Assembly: GCA_002344885.1 (NCBI GenBank)
Contig: DDUQ01000005.1
Span: forward strand, 20,168-84,167
Length of the DNA: 64,000 nt
Source: Comamonadaceae bacterium UBA2334
Lineage (GTDB): Bacteria > Pseudomonadota > Gammaproteobacteria > Burkholderiales > Burkholderiaceae_C
Direction of reading: 5' to 3'
Shown here: positions 8,781 to 18,801 of the stretch, piece by piece
Position numbering within the stretch: position 1 is the first letter of the stretch
Layout of the letters: each line of letters begins with the position of its first letter
Notes under the pieces: generated by a model
What the model saw: only the letters and a program-made list of their open reading frames with translations
Databases searched by the model: none
Told to the model about the DNA's origin: nothing
Made by a program: the position numbers and the translations under genes

Positions 8781-9022
8781 TGAAGAGAAATTTTTTGAGG
8801 GCCTGTCAGGCACCGTTTTTGTGCTAGCTCATGCGAGTTTTGCGACGCATTGCATCCAAATCTGAAGCGTCTTCTCCAGCGCTGCTGGCCCGGTGTTTTG
8901 GATGGCGTCGGTTGAAAAGCAGTGCAAAAAAATGATCGGTCACGCGACGCATTCACGCGAAAAATTTCATCCTCTGAAACCGTTCGAAGTGGCGTGTGCG
9001 CGGTATCAGGGAAAGTACGGGG

Positions 9023-9913
9023 TCAGGGTTTGACCATCAGCTGTCGCAAATCCGCCTCGTATCCAGCCAGGACGCGGCGCGCATGCAAGCGTTGGTCCGG
9101 TGTGGCACTTGCATGGACGTGCGTGAACTGTTCGCAGGCTTCGCGCACCAGGGTCTGGCTGTAGGCGGCGTAACCCGGCGTGGGCGAATGCGACAGCCGA
9201 TTCACCCACGCTTGCACCTGGCGTTGCGCGTCAGCCGGGTGGGCGGCCTGGTTGACGGCATCCAACGTGGTCATCAGATCCTGGTGGCGGCGCTCCCGCT
9301 CTGCCAGCGTGCGGCCGGGGTTGAACGACGAGCGGTCGATCGAGCGTCGCAAGGCATCGACCTGTTGGGTGTTCAGTTCGCCGTACAGGCGGGCGTAGCG
9401 GTCTTTCAGGTTGGACAGGCGGTTCGCCGTGGGCGATGAAGGCGTCCAGTTGATGAACAGGCGGTTGGACGAAGCGCCCGCATCGGCGGCCAGATAGGTT
9501 TGGCGAAAGGTCTGTTGCGACCTGGCCTGTGTGGTGTTCAGTTCGTCACGCTGGGCAGGGGTCAGGGTTTTGGCCAGCGTCACCATGCCAGGTGCGGACT
9601 GGGCCATCAGCCGGGTCCACTGCGTCCGGACCTTGTCGAACTCCCCACATGCCTGTTCCGCTATCAGGGGCTGGTCCACCAGCCTTTGCCAGTGTTGGAG
9701 CATGTCGACCATTTCAGGCAGGTCTGTGCGGCGGTGCCACGCCATCACGGCCTGCATGTCTTGTTTGACTTGTGAGGTTTGGGTGCTGTCCAGGCTCACC
9801 TGGCGTTGCAGCCACCAGACGGTCAGGTCGGGCAGGCGGCCGTACCCCAGGCTCACCAGGCTGCAGGCACCGAGTGCAAGGGTGGCCGCCAGCAGGGCCA
9901 GTCGCTTGGGCAT
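9023..9913 (-). CDS. DUF6279 family lipoprotein
   Basis: This 296-residue protein has a short signal peptide ending in the lipobox LALGAC, so the mature protein should be lipidated and exported. The body is largely helical, with Tyr/Trp/Arg-rich segments such as YGRLPDLTVWWL directly after the lipidated Cys. I recognise it as the DUF6279 lipoprotein family; the function is unknown. I chose the ATG at 9913 because it gives a normal lipoprotein signal; an ATG at 9928 would add five residues. Longer upstream in-frame sequence is not lipoprotein-like. It is divergent from glmU, with 157 bp between the two starts. Confidence 0.75.
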   Translation of the reverse strand: MPKRLALLAATLALGACSLVSLGYGRLPDLTVWWLQRQVSLDSTQTSQVKQDMQAVMAWHRRTDLPEMVDMLQHWQRLVDQPLIAEQACGEFDKVRTQWTRLMAQSAPGMVTLAKTLTPAQRDELNTTQARSQQTFRQTYLAADAGASSNRLFINWTPSSPTANRLSNLKDRYARLYGELNTQQVDALRRSIDRSSFNPGRTLAERERRHQDLMTTLDAVNQAAHPADAQRQVQAWVNRLSHSPTPGYAAYSQTLVREACEQFTHVHASATPDQRLHARRVLAGYEADLRQLMVKP

Positions 9914-10070
9914 TCGCAGGGTCCCCATTCGTCTGTCGACCGTCTGGGTGGTTGCCGGTGTGCCGGTTGCGCGTGTGAAGGGGGTCCGTGCGAGGCCGGC
10001 GCGTATCATCCCGCGCCAGAGCCTGGGGCAGCGTGCCTTGGGCAGGTTGGATGGCTCGTGGGAGTGAAGC

Positions 10071-11570
10071 ATGGACAAACCGGTTGATGTGGTGGTGATG
10101 GCGGCAGGCAAGGGCACGCGCATGAAAAGCGCTTTGCCCAAAGTGTTGCACCGATTGGGCGGGCGTGCACTGACCGCCCATGTGCTCGACACGGCGGCAC
10201 GGGTTTCTGCGCGCCATGTTGTGGTCATCACGGGGCATGGTGCTTCCGAAGTGGAAGCATCGTTGTCAACGTGGACAAGCGATGGGGCCTGTTTTGGCTT
10301 TCAATCTTTGGCGGTACAGGGCTCAGCGGCGGGTGTGCAGCCGGCTGAACTGGCGCCCCAGGCTGCGCCGCAGTTGCAGTTTGTGAGGCAGGCGCCGCAA
10401 TTGGGCACCGGGCATGCGGTGCAGCAGGCCATTCCCGTGTTGCCGGACGATGGCATCACGCTCGTGCTGTCGGGCGATGTGCCACTGACACAGGCCGACA
10501 CGCTGCAGGATCTGCTGGCCCTGTGCCGGGGCAATGGCGCGTTGACCGAGCCCGGGTTGGCGCTGCTGACGCTGGACATGGCCGACCCCACGGGTTACGG
10601 TCGCATCGTGCGACAGCCTGACGGCGCGGTGCGTTCAATCGTGGAGCACAAAGATGCCACCGACGCGCAACGCCAGATCACCGAGATCTACAGCGGCATC
10701 ATGGCCGTGCCGACGTCGCGCCTGCGGGGCTGGCTGGCCCGGTTGGACAACGACAACGCGCAAGGCGAGTACTACCTGACTGATGTGGTGAAGTTTGCCG
10801 TGGCTGACGACTGCCCGGTGCGGGCCCATTGCATCACCGATGCGGTGCAAGTGGCCGGCGTGAACAGCCCGCAGCAACTGGCCGAACTGGAGCGTGCATG
10901 GCAGGCACGGATCGCCGGCCAGATGATGGCTGAAGGCGTCCGCCTGGCGGATCCGGCGCGGTTCGACCTGCGCGGTCACCTGCGTTGCGGACGGGATGTG
11001 GAGATTGACATCAATTGCGTGTTTGAGGGCTCGGTGACGCTGGGTGAAGGCGTGCGCATTGGCGCCAACTGTGTGATTGCCAACGCGGTGATCGCAGACG
11101 GCGCGGTGATCCACCCGTTCACCCACATCGACGGTGAGAAGCTGGGCGTGAAGGTGGGCGAGGGGGCGTTGATTGGCCCGTTTGCCCGCCTGCGCCCCGG
11201 TGCCGACTTAGGGGCAGAGGTGCACATCGGGAATTTCGTGGAGGTGAAAAACTCCACCCTGGCTGCGGGCGCCAAAGCCAACCACCTGGCCTACCTGGGC
11301 GATGCCACTGTGGGTGAGCGGGTGAACTATGGCGCGGGCAGCATCACCGCCAACTACGACGGGGCCAACAAGCACCGCACCGTGATCGAGGCCGACGTGC
11401 ACGTGGGCAGCAACTGCGTGCTGGTGGCACCCGTCACCCTGGGTGCGGGGGGCACCGTGGGAGGGGGCAGCACCATCACCAAAAGCACCCCACCCGGCGC
11501 ACTGAGCGTGGCCAGGGGCAAGCAGGTCAGCATTGCCAACTGGCAGCGACCCACCAAAAACAAGTCCTGA
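10071..11570 (+). CDS. glmU: Bifunctional GlmU: GlcN-1-P acetyltransferase / GlcNAc-1-P uridyltransferase
   Basis: GlmU makes UDP-N-acetylglucosamine, the precursor of peptidoglycan and LPS, from glucosamine-1-phosphate in two steps in the cytoplasm. The N-terminal half is a Rossmann-type pyrophosphorylase with VVVMAAGKGTRM at residues 6-17. The C-terminal half is a left-handed beta helix of hexapeptide repeats with the acetyltransferase block NFVEVKNSTL and the following NHLAYLGDA. At 499 residues it is longer than E. coli GlmU (456), the extra length lying in loops of the N-terminal domain. GGGAG lies close before the ATG. glmS, an earlier enzyme of the same pathway, lies 2.1 kb downstream. 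A strong intrinsic terminator follows the gene. Confidence 0.96.
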   Translation: MDKPVDVVVMAAGKGTRMKSALPKVLHRLGGRALTAHVLDTAARVSARHVVVITGHGASEVEASLSTWTSDGACFGFQSLAVQGSAAGVQPAELAPQAAPQLQFVRQAPQLGTGHAVQQAIPVLPDDGITLVLSGDVPLTQADTLQDLLALCRGNGALTEPGLALLTLDMADPTGYGRIVRQPDGAVRSIVEHKDATDAQRQITEIYSGIMAVPTSRLRGWLARLDNDNAQGEYYLTDVVKFAVADDCPVRAHCITDAVQVAGVNSPQQLAELERAWQARIAGQMMAEGVRLADPARFDLRGHLRCGRDVEIDINCVFEGSVTLGEGVRIGANCVIANAVIADGAVIHPFTHIDGEKLGVKVGEGALIGPFARLRPGADLGAEVHIGNFVEVKNSTLAAGAKANHLAYLGDATVGERVNYGAGSITANYDGANKHRTVIEADVHVGSNCVLVAPVTLGAGGTVGGGSTITKSTPPGALSVARGKQVSIANWQRPTKNKS

Positions 11571-11600
11571 ACCGGGTCAAGCCCAACGACTCAACCCTGT

Positions 11601-11627
11601 CCGGCCTGATGGCCGGTTTCTTTTTTT
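11601..11627 (+). terminator. Intrinsic terminator of glmU
   Basis: CCGGCC (11601-11606) pairs with GGCCGG (11611-11616) across a TGAT loop, followed directly by TTTC and seven T. It ends the glmU transcript 31 bp after the stop. The ATG annotated for the next gene lies in the loop, which casts doubt on that start codon. Confidence 0.88.
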
Positions 11628-12937
11628 CGAGCAGCGTTTTGACTTCAGCATCGCCCGTGACCGCGCCTGTGTTGGGCATTGACTTCGGTACGTCCAATTC
11701 AGCCGTTGCGTACGTCGATGCCAGTGGCCAGCTTCAGGAGGTGCCGTTGGGGCTGGGGCGGGCCGAGATGCCGACAGCGCTCTTTTTCGATGCAGAGACC
11801 CACGCCGTGCTGTACGGCCATGAGGCCATGCACGCTTACCTGTCCGGGGCTGAAGGGCGCCTGCTTCGTGCCCTCAAAAGCCTGCTGGGCAGTCCGTTGA
11901 TGGACGAGGTGACGTCCGTCAACGGTGAGGCCATGCGGTTCTTTGACATCCTGGTGACGTTTTTCAAGGAGCTCAAGCGCCGCAGCGAGCTGCATGTGGG
12001 TCAGCCCATCACCGGTGCGGTGCTGGGACGTCCGGTGCACTTTGTGGACGAAGACCCGGGGCGTGATGCCCTGGCGCAAGATGCCTTGGCGCGCGCGGCG
12101 ACCGACGCCGGGTTCACCGACTTGCGCTTCCAGCTCGAACCCATTGCGGCGGCGCTGGACCACGAACAGCACCTGACCGGCGAAACCACGGTGCTGGTGG
12201 TGGACATTGGCGGGGGCACGTCGGACTTCACCGTCATTCGCCTGCATCCGGCACGCAGCCGCCAGACCGACCGAGCGGTTGACATCCTGGCCACCACCGG
12301 CGTGCACATCGGTGGCACCAATTTCGACCAGTTGCTGGATCTGGACAGGGTCATGCCGTTGATGGGTTACCGGCACGCCGATGCTGCCGGACGCCCGGTT
12401 CCGAGTGGCGTGTTCTTCGACCTGAGCACCTGGCACCTGATTCATCAGGCGTACAGCCGCAAGTCCATGCAGTTTGCGCACAGCCTGGCTACCCATTACG
12501 CCAATCGTCACCTGCATGCCCGGCTGATGGCTGCGTTGCACGGGCAGCACGGACACCGGATGCTCGCCGGGGTGGAGGCGGCCAAGATTGCCTGTTCGCA
12601 AACCGGTGAGCCCACCCTGGTGGCGCTGGATTTCCTGTTGCACGACCCACCCGCCCCCGGTTCCGCGGCCCAGGCGCTGTCCGCCCGGCTGGATGCGGAT
12701 ACCCTGACCCGGGCCCTGCAACCCGCCTTGGCGCCGGTGGTGGCTTGCGCGCGCCAGTGTGTGCAACGCTCGGGGCTGGCGGGGGTGGACGAGGTCTACC
12801 TCACCGGTGGATCGTCGGCATTGCGCCCGCTGGCAGATGCCGTGCAGCAGGCGCTGCCGGGTGTCCGGCTGGTGTCGGGCAACCGCTTCGGTGGGGTGGC
12901 AGCCGGCCTGGCGGTGATGGGTTCGAATTTGATATAA
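11609..12937 (+). CDS. Hsp70-family ATPase (YegD/DnaK-like, no substrate domain)
   Basis: The product is an actin/Hsp70-fold ATPase. The phosphate-1 loop LGIDFGTSNSAVA is near residues 22-34, the phosphate-2 motif VVDIGGGTSDFTV near 197-209, and the adenosine motif VYLTGGSSALRPL near 396-408. It ends after the nucleotide-binding domain, so it lacks the peptide-binding domain of DnaK. This resembles YegD-type proteins, whose role is poorly known. The start is uncertain. The ATG at 11609 sits in the loop of the glmU terminator and lacks a ribosome binding site. An in-frame TTG at 11639 or GTG at 11657 would still keep the ATPase core. The stop codon lies inside an AT-rich dispersed repeat that can act as a terminator. 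Confidence 0.85.
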   Translation: MAGFFFSSSVLTSASPVTAPVLGIDFGTSNSAVAYVDASGQLQEVPLGLGRAEMPTALFFDAETHAVLYGHEAMHAYLSGAEGRLLRALKSLLGSPLMDEVTSVNGEAMRFFDILVTFFKELKRRSELHVGQPITGAVLGRPVHFVDEDPGRDALAQDALARAATDAGFTDLRFQLEPIAAALDHEQHLTGETTVLVVDIGGGTSDFTVIRLHPARSRQTDRAVDILATTGVHIGGTNFDQLLDLDRVMPLMGYRHADAAGRPVPSGVFFDLSTWHLIHQAYSRKSMQFAHSLATHYANRHLHARLMAALHGQHGHRMLAGVEAAKIACSQTGEPTLVALDFLLHDPPAPGSAAQALSARLDADTLTRALQPALAPVVACARQCVQRSGLAGVDEVYLTGGSSALRPLADAVQQALPGVRLVSGNRFGGVAAGLAVMGSNLI

Positions 12938-12983
12938 AAATAGCCTTCAGCGCTTTATGGTTATTGAAGTTTGCTATTTTTTT
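12934..12983 (+). repeat. Dispersed AT-rich repeat, copy A (terminator-like)
   Basis: This copy of the roughly 45-bp family runs from ATAAAAATAGCC through AGCGCTTTAT to TTTGCTAT and a T run. AAAATAGC pairs with GCTATTTT, and CTTCA with TGAAG inside it, giving a hairpin followed by T residues. It overlaps the stop codon of the Hsp70-like gene and lies between convergent genes, so it probably serves as a terminator. Confidence 0.8.
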
Positions 12984-13050
12984 AGATATTTGCTTTTTTG
13001 AAGCAGGGGCGCCGCCCCTTGGGGCTTGCGGCTGTGCACCACCAGTTGCC

Positions 13051-13539
13051 TCAGCCCAACACCACTTGTGTGCCGAATTTCGCGCGCTTCACGCTGAAAA
13101 AAGCCTTCACATTGCGCACATTGGCGTCGGTGTTGAACAGTCGTTGGGCCAGCGCGTGGTAGCCCGGCATGTCGGGTACGACCACCACCAGCACGAAATC
13201 TGGCCCTGGGCTGACGCGATAGCACTGCTGTACCGCTGCGTCTGAGACGGCACGGATTTCAAACGCATCCAGTGAGTCCGCATCCTGTTTGTCCAGGGAC
13301 ACTTCGGCCAGTGCTGTCAGGCCATGGCCCAACAGTTCGCCCAGGCGGTCGGTATTGAGCAACGCCACCTGCCGCTCAATCAGCCCTGCGTCCCACAGCC
13401 GACGCGTGCGCCGCAGGCACGTGGCGGGCGACACCCCCACCATTTCCGCCAGCGCTTGGTTGCTCAGGTTGGCGTCGGTCTGCAGCCTGTCAAGAAGCGC
13501 TAGGTCCAGCGTGTCTGGCTCAGAGAATTTATCGGTCAT
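13051..13539 (-). CDS. Lrp/AsnC family transcriptional regulator
   Basis: This 162-residue regulator has an N-terminal winged helix-turn-helix (about residues 10-60; LSNQALAEMVGVSPATCLRR is the recognition region) and a C-terminal RAM/ACT-like domain that binds small ligands and mediates oligomerization. The C-terminal PGPDFVLVVVVPDM strand is typical. Lrp-family proteins sense amino acids; the ligand here is unknown. I chose the ATG at 13539 because it gives the usual family length; an upstream ATG at 13578 would add 13 odd residues. It is divergent from glmS with 166 bp between starts, so it could act on that promoter or its own. This is inference. Confidence 0.88.
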   Translation of the reverse strand: MTDKFSEPDTLDLALLDRLQTDANLSNQALAEMVGVSPATCLRRTRRLWDAGLIERQVALLNTDRLGELLGHGLTALAEVSLDKQDADSLDAFEIRAVSDAAVQQCYRVSPGPDFVLVVVVPDMPGYHALAQRLFNTDANVRNVKAFFSVKRAKFGTQVVLG

Positions 13540-13705
13540 TTTTTTGAGAAAAAAGAAATTATCCGTTAATCGCTTCATCGGGTGAAATAATCATGACGAA
13601 TCACAGAATATTTGAAAGCTCATTTCTCTGTTGTGGGCTTAGCATGACGCCATGAGTGCACCCGCCCCGGGTGCGTGAGGATGTGTTTGACCTGGAGGGT
13701 GGCGT

Positions 13706-15598
<1,893 letters not shown>

Positions 15599-15661
15599 AG
15601 TTGCTTTGCGAGTGTCGGCCGGTACCATCGGGTACATGGGCATGGCTTGAAGGAGCGCGCA

Positions 15662-16162
15662 ATGGACTCAACGCGATGGTTGGCGGAACGGCTGGTGAAG
15701 GTGGAATCCCTGACCGCCCGCTTTCGTGGCGAGAAATACCTCAGTGCTTTGGTTTTGTGCCTCACGCGGGTGCTTGAAGTCCAATTTGCCGTGGTCACGC
15801 TGCGGCTGCCGGGTGCCGTTCCGCGCGGACGTGCCGTGGTGTTTGCCGACGCCCAGAACACGCGAGCGCCGTTTGTGTACGAGACGCGAACGCACCCTTG
15901 CTACACCGTGTTGGCCGGTGAACCCGTTTCGGTGCCTTGCAACGCTGCCGAGTTGTACCCCGGTGCTCAAGATATAGATGCGTACATTGGTCAACCGTTG
16001 TACGCAATCTCCGGGGCTGTGATGGGATTGCTTGCGATTGAGCACACGCGCCGGATCACAAGGGATCAGGAAATTTCGCAATTGCTGTCATGCCTGTCTG
16101 GCCGCGTGGCTGCTGAAATTGAGGCTTTGGGTCTGGATGCAGCGGCGTTGTCAGGGGGGTGA
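15662..16162 (+). CDS. GAF-domain protein, small stand-alone
   Basis: This 166-residue protein is essentially one GAF domain. Conserved-looking parts are HPCYTVLAGEP in the middle and YIGQPLYAISGAVMGLLAIEH, which matches the strand-turn-strand end of GAF sensory domains. A C-terminal helix (QLLSCLSGRVAAEIEAL) resembles a dimerization helix. No output domain is attached, so it may signal through a partner or be a domain remnant; the ligand is unknown. AGGAG at 15651-15655 sits six bases before the ATG at 15662. It starts 63 bp after glmS. Confidence 0.6.
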   Translation: MDSTRWLAERLVKVESLTARFRGEKYLSALVLCLTRVLEVQFAVVTLRLPGAVPRGRAVVFADAQNTRAPFVYETRTHPCYTVLAGEPVSVPCNAAELYPGAQDIDAYIGQPLYAISGAVMGLLAIEHTRRITRDQEISQLLSCLSGRVAAEIEALGLDAAALSGG

Positions 16163-16240
16163 TCGGGTCGTGCTTCTCTTGGCAAAAGCAGTGGCCTTTT
16201 GCGTTTGAATTCGGTGAAAGGCTCATCCGGTTGAGGATGG

Positions 16241-16633
16241 ATGTGGCAAGGTATGTCGATGCGATCAGCTTTCAATCACTCGGGTCTGGTGTACTCGACC
16301 GAGTCAGGGCGCATGTGTCCGGCATGCAGACAAGCGGTGGCCGCCTGTGTGTGCGGCATCAAACCCGCGCCCAAGGGGGATGGCACCGTGCGTGTGTCGC
16401 GCGAGTCCAAAGGTCGCGGGGGCAAGGTTGTCACCTTGGTCCGGGGGCTGCACCTGGACGATGTGGCGCTGCAGTCTGTTTGCAAGCGTTTGAAGACGGT
16501 GTGCGGCAGTGGCGGGACCGTCAAAGACGGCACGGTCGAAGTGCAGGGTGACCATGTGGAAAAAGTTGCCCAGCAACTGGCGCGCGATGGCCACCGGGTG
16601 AAGCTGGCGGGCGCTTCCCGTCCGGCTTCCTGA
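16241..16633 (+). CDS. SUI1/YciH-type translation initiation factor homologue
   Basis: The product (up to 130 residues) is a bacterial SUI1-domain protein like E. coli YciH, related to eukaryotic eIF1, which discriminates initiation complexes. A short N-terminal Cys-rich segment (CPACRQAVAACVC) is followed by the SUI1 fold with VRVSRESKGRGGKVVTLVRG and CGSGGTVKDGTVEVQGDH; the GSGGTVKDG loop is the family signature. The start is open between ATG 16241, 16253 and 16259; GAGGATGG lies before the first. It is followed by an AT-rich repeat that overlaps the next gene's start. Confidence 0.88.
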   Translation: MWQGMSMRSAFNHSGLVYSTESGRMCPACRQAVAACVCGIKPAPKGDGTVRVSRESKGRGGKVVTLVRGLHLDDVALQSVCKRLKTVCGSGGTVKDGTVEVQGDHVEKVAQQLARDGHRVKLAGASRPAS

Positions 16634-16651
16634 CATGAGGCAGTTTTTATG

Positions 16652-16697
16652 ATAAAAAAGTCCTTCTACCGCTTATATGGTAAGCAATGACTGCTAT
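16652..16697 (+). repeat. Dispersed AT-rich repeat, copy B, at the dauA-like start
   Basis: The copy runs ATAAAAAAGTCC, CTACCGCTTATAT, ending in CTGCTAT, and agrees with the other copies over about 46 bp. Both possible start codons of the downstream gene (16687 and 16696) lie inside it; the second uses the terminal GCTAT plus G, the same position used by hisI in copy G. Confidence 0.8.
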
Positions 16698-17904
16698 GAA
16701 TGATATTGGTGCATTGGTTGCCGTGGAAACACCCGCAACGGTGTCGGCCGACCCGTCGGTGTTCGACGTGATCGTCATCGGTGCGGGGATGGCGGGTGCT
16801 TCGGTGGCGTACTGGTTGTCGCGGTGTGCGCGGGTGCTGGTGCTGGAGCGCGAGTCCCAGCCCGGCTACCACACGACAGGGCGGTCGGCGGCGATGTATC
16901 TGCAAGCCTATGGCAGCGCACAGGTCAGGGCGTTGTCGCTGGCCAGCAAAGTGTTCTTCCAATCTCCCCCGGAGGGCTTTGCCGAGCATCCGCTCATGTC
17001 ACCCCGTGGTGCCCTGATGGTGGCCACCCCGGCAGAACTTGACCTCTTGGACGCCCATGTGGCGTTGTTGCGGGAAACAGGTGTGCGACACGAACGGCTC
17101 ACGCCCGAGCAGGCCTGTGCGCGGGTGCCGGTTCTCAGGCCGGAGCAGGTGGGGGCAGCCGTGCTGGAACCTGATGCGGCCGATCTGGACGTGCACGCGT
17201 TGCACCAAGGCTTTCTGCGTGGGGCGAAGCAGCATGGCCGGGTGGTGTGCAATGCCACGGTGACGGGGCTGTGCCGGCGGGATGCCGCGTGGCAGGTGAC
17301 CACCAGCGCAGGTACCTGGACCGCGCCACGGGTGGTCAATGCGTCCGGTGCCTGGGCCGATGAGGTCGGGCTGTTGGCCGGTGCCCGTCCCATCGGGTTA
17401 TTGCCTTGCCGCCGAACGGCCTTCACTTTTGCGCCCCCGGCGGGGCTGGATGTGTCAGGCTGGCCCATGGTGCTGAGCGCGGCCGAAGCCTGGTATTTCA
17501 AGCCCGATGCAGGGGTGTTGCTGGCGTCACCCGCCAATGCCGATGCGAGTTTTCCGCACGATGTGCAACCCGAGGAGTGGGACGTGGCACTGGGGATTCA
17601 CCGGCTGGAGGAGGCCACCACCCTGAGCATTCGTCGGCCGTCCCACACCTGGGCTGGTCTGCGCTCTTTTGTGGCAGACCACTGCCTTGTGGGCGGGTTT
17701 GATGACCAGGTGCCCGATTTCTTCTGGCTGGCGGGGCAGGGTGGCTACGGCATCCAGACCGCACCGGCCATGGGCGAGGCGTGTGCATCGCTGGTGTTGG
17801 GTCATCCGTGGCCTGTGTACCTTGCAACGGTCGGGCTGAAGCCTGAGATGCTCGGGCCGCAGCGTCTGTGGGCCTCGGGCGAGCAGGTCAGTGGCAGAGC
17901 CTGA
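16687..17904 (+). CDS. dauA: FAD-dependent D-amino-acid dehydrogenase, DauA-like
   Basis: This 405-residue DAO-fold flavoprotein closely resembles D-arginine dehydrogenase DauA of Pseudomonas, which oxidizes D-arginine and other D-amino acids to 2-oxo acids. The N-terminal dinucleotide motif VIGAGMAGASVAYWL binds FAD. Segments equivalent to the DauA substrate pocket are kept: PGYHTTGRSAA, GFAEHPLMSP (Glu), PCRRTAFTFAPP (Arg), YFKPDAG (Tyr), HTWAGLRSF (Arg) and GQGGYGIQT. It stands alone; no dauB-like or lysR-type partner adjoins it. The start codon falls in an AT-rich repeat: ATG 16687 or, three codons on, ATG 16696. The exact substrate range is inferred from similarity, not shown. Confidence 0.82.
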   Translation: MTAMNDIGALVAVETPATVSADPSVFDVIVIGAGMAGASVAYWLSRCARVLVLERESQPGYHTTGRSAAMYLQAYGSAQVRALSLASKVFFQSPPEGFAEHPLMSPRGALMVATPAELDLLDAHVALLRETGVRHERLTPEQACARVPVLRPEQVGAAVLEPDAADLDVHALHQGFLRGAKQHGRVVCNATVTGLCRRDAAWQVTTSAGTWTAPRVVNASGAWADEVGLLAGARPIGLLPCRRTAFTFAPPAGLDVSGWPMVLSAAEAWYFKPDAGVLLASPANADASFPHDVQPEEWDVALGIHRLEEATTLSIRRPSHTWAGLRSFVADHCLVGGFDDQVPDFFWLAGQGGYGIQTAPAMGEACASLVLGHPWPVYLATVGLKPEMLGPQRLWASGEQVSGRA

Positions 17905-17958
17905 AATGGCGGTGCGGAGGGCAAACGGGGTGCAAACAACCGGTGAAACCGTCAGTTC

Positions 17959-17972
17959 TTGATTTGGATCAA
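17959..17972 (+). promoter_or_regulatory. FNR/Anr box upstream of hemerythrin gene
   Basis: TTGATTTGGATCAA is a perfect match to the FNR/Anr half-sites TTGAT-N4-ATCAA. It is centred about 132 bp before the hemerythrin ATG. A class II activated promoter at this site would start transcription near 18007, leaving a leader of about 90 bases. The site implies induction when oxygen falls. No other gene start is close on either strand. Confidence 0.85.
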
Positions 17973-18097
17973 GGGCATCCGGGGTGTTAACCGTGAGACT
18001 TCCAGCCTGCCGCGAAGCTTGACCCGGTTTGGAGCCGGGGCCTGCTTGCTCCCATCACTGTGCCTGGACGCAGGCATTTTTCAAGCACCTGACCACC

Positions 18098-18631
18098 ATG
18101 ACATTGCCTGACACAGCCGCTTCCCCCATCCATGACTTTTCCAAGTGCCATGCGGGCATTTTGGGCAAGCTTGACAACCTGCAGGGACTGCCCGCCTTGC
18201 TCGATGCGGCAAGCCGTGCCAGGCAGACGGCGCAACAGGCACTGGATTTCTTCCGCGAAGCGATTTTCGAGCATCACGCCGAAGAAGAGCGTGAGCTGTT
18301 CCCGGCTGTGCTGGCCAGCACAGAGTCCGGCGAAGAGCGAGAGCGCCTCAAAGCAGTTGCCGAGCGGTTGACCCGCGAGCACCGGGACCTGGAAGCCCAA
18401 TGGAAGAAGCTGGAGCCGGGGTTGAAACGTGTGGCCAAAGGCCAGGACAGTGATCTTGACGCGGCAGCGGTTGAAAAACTGGTGGCGCAGTACACCGCTC
18501 ATGCCCGGTTTGAAGAGGCTGAGTACCTGCCACAGGCCTACACCGTTCTGAGCCGACATGCCAACCGCATGGATGCGCTCGCCCTGGCTTTGCACCTGCG
18601 CCACGCCCCCGCCGTCGTCGGTTACGTCTGA
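18098..18631 (+). CDS. Hemerythrin-domain protein
   Basis: This 177-residue helical protein has the hemerythrin HHE pattern: SPIHDFSKCHAG at the N-terminus, FEHHAEEERELFP (His-His-x2-Glu), LTREHRDLE and YTAHARFEEAEYLP. These would bind a non-heme diiron centre, so it could sense or store oxygen or NO, or protect against nitrosative stress like the RIC/YtfE relatives. There is no signal peptide, so it is cytoplasmic. I chose the ATG at 18098 because the domain begins directly after it; a 23-residue upstream extension from 18029 looks non-coding. A perfect FNR/Anr box lies upstream, which fits a role at low oxygen. Confidence 0.85.
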   Translation: MTLPDTAASPIHDFSKCHAGILGKLDNLQGLPALLDAASRARQTAQQALDFFREAIFEHHAEEERELFPAVLASTESGEERERLKAVAERLTREHRDLEAQWKKLEPGLKRVAKGQDSDLDAAAVEKLVAQYTAHARFEEAEYLPQAYTVLSRHANRMDALALALHLRHAPAVVGYV

Positions 18632-18801
18632 CGCCCCCGTACTTTTGCCTTTCGATCTTTGCCTGAGCGGGGTTTGAGCAGAGTTTTGGCAGAATTTTTG
18701 GCCCGAATCGGGTGGGCTACCTCCCCCAAATGGTGGATGGTGCGCAGCATGCGAAATCCTTAGGATCTGCGAATCCATCAGCAGAGACAAAGGGGAGCTT
18801 C

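Larger units (their letters stand above)
8594..9022. other. Intergenic region upstream of nrdA
   Basis: This 429-bp gap holds the nrdA 5' leader (8594-8733) and the two NrdR boxes. The remainder (8781-9022) has no convincing gene. GCGACGCATT occurs twice there in direct orientation (8842-8851 and 8944-8953, 102 bp apart); its role is unknown. The distal part also contains the 3' flank of the DUF6279 lipoprotein gene. Confidence 0.6.

Noticed and set aside
13579..13705. glmS ribozyme upstream of glmS
   Set aside because: The gap to glmS is only 127 bp and shows no ribozyme-like core; that element is known mainly from Firmicutes.
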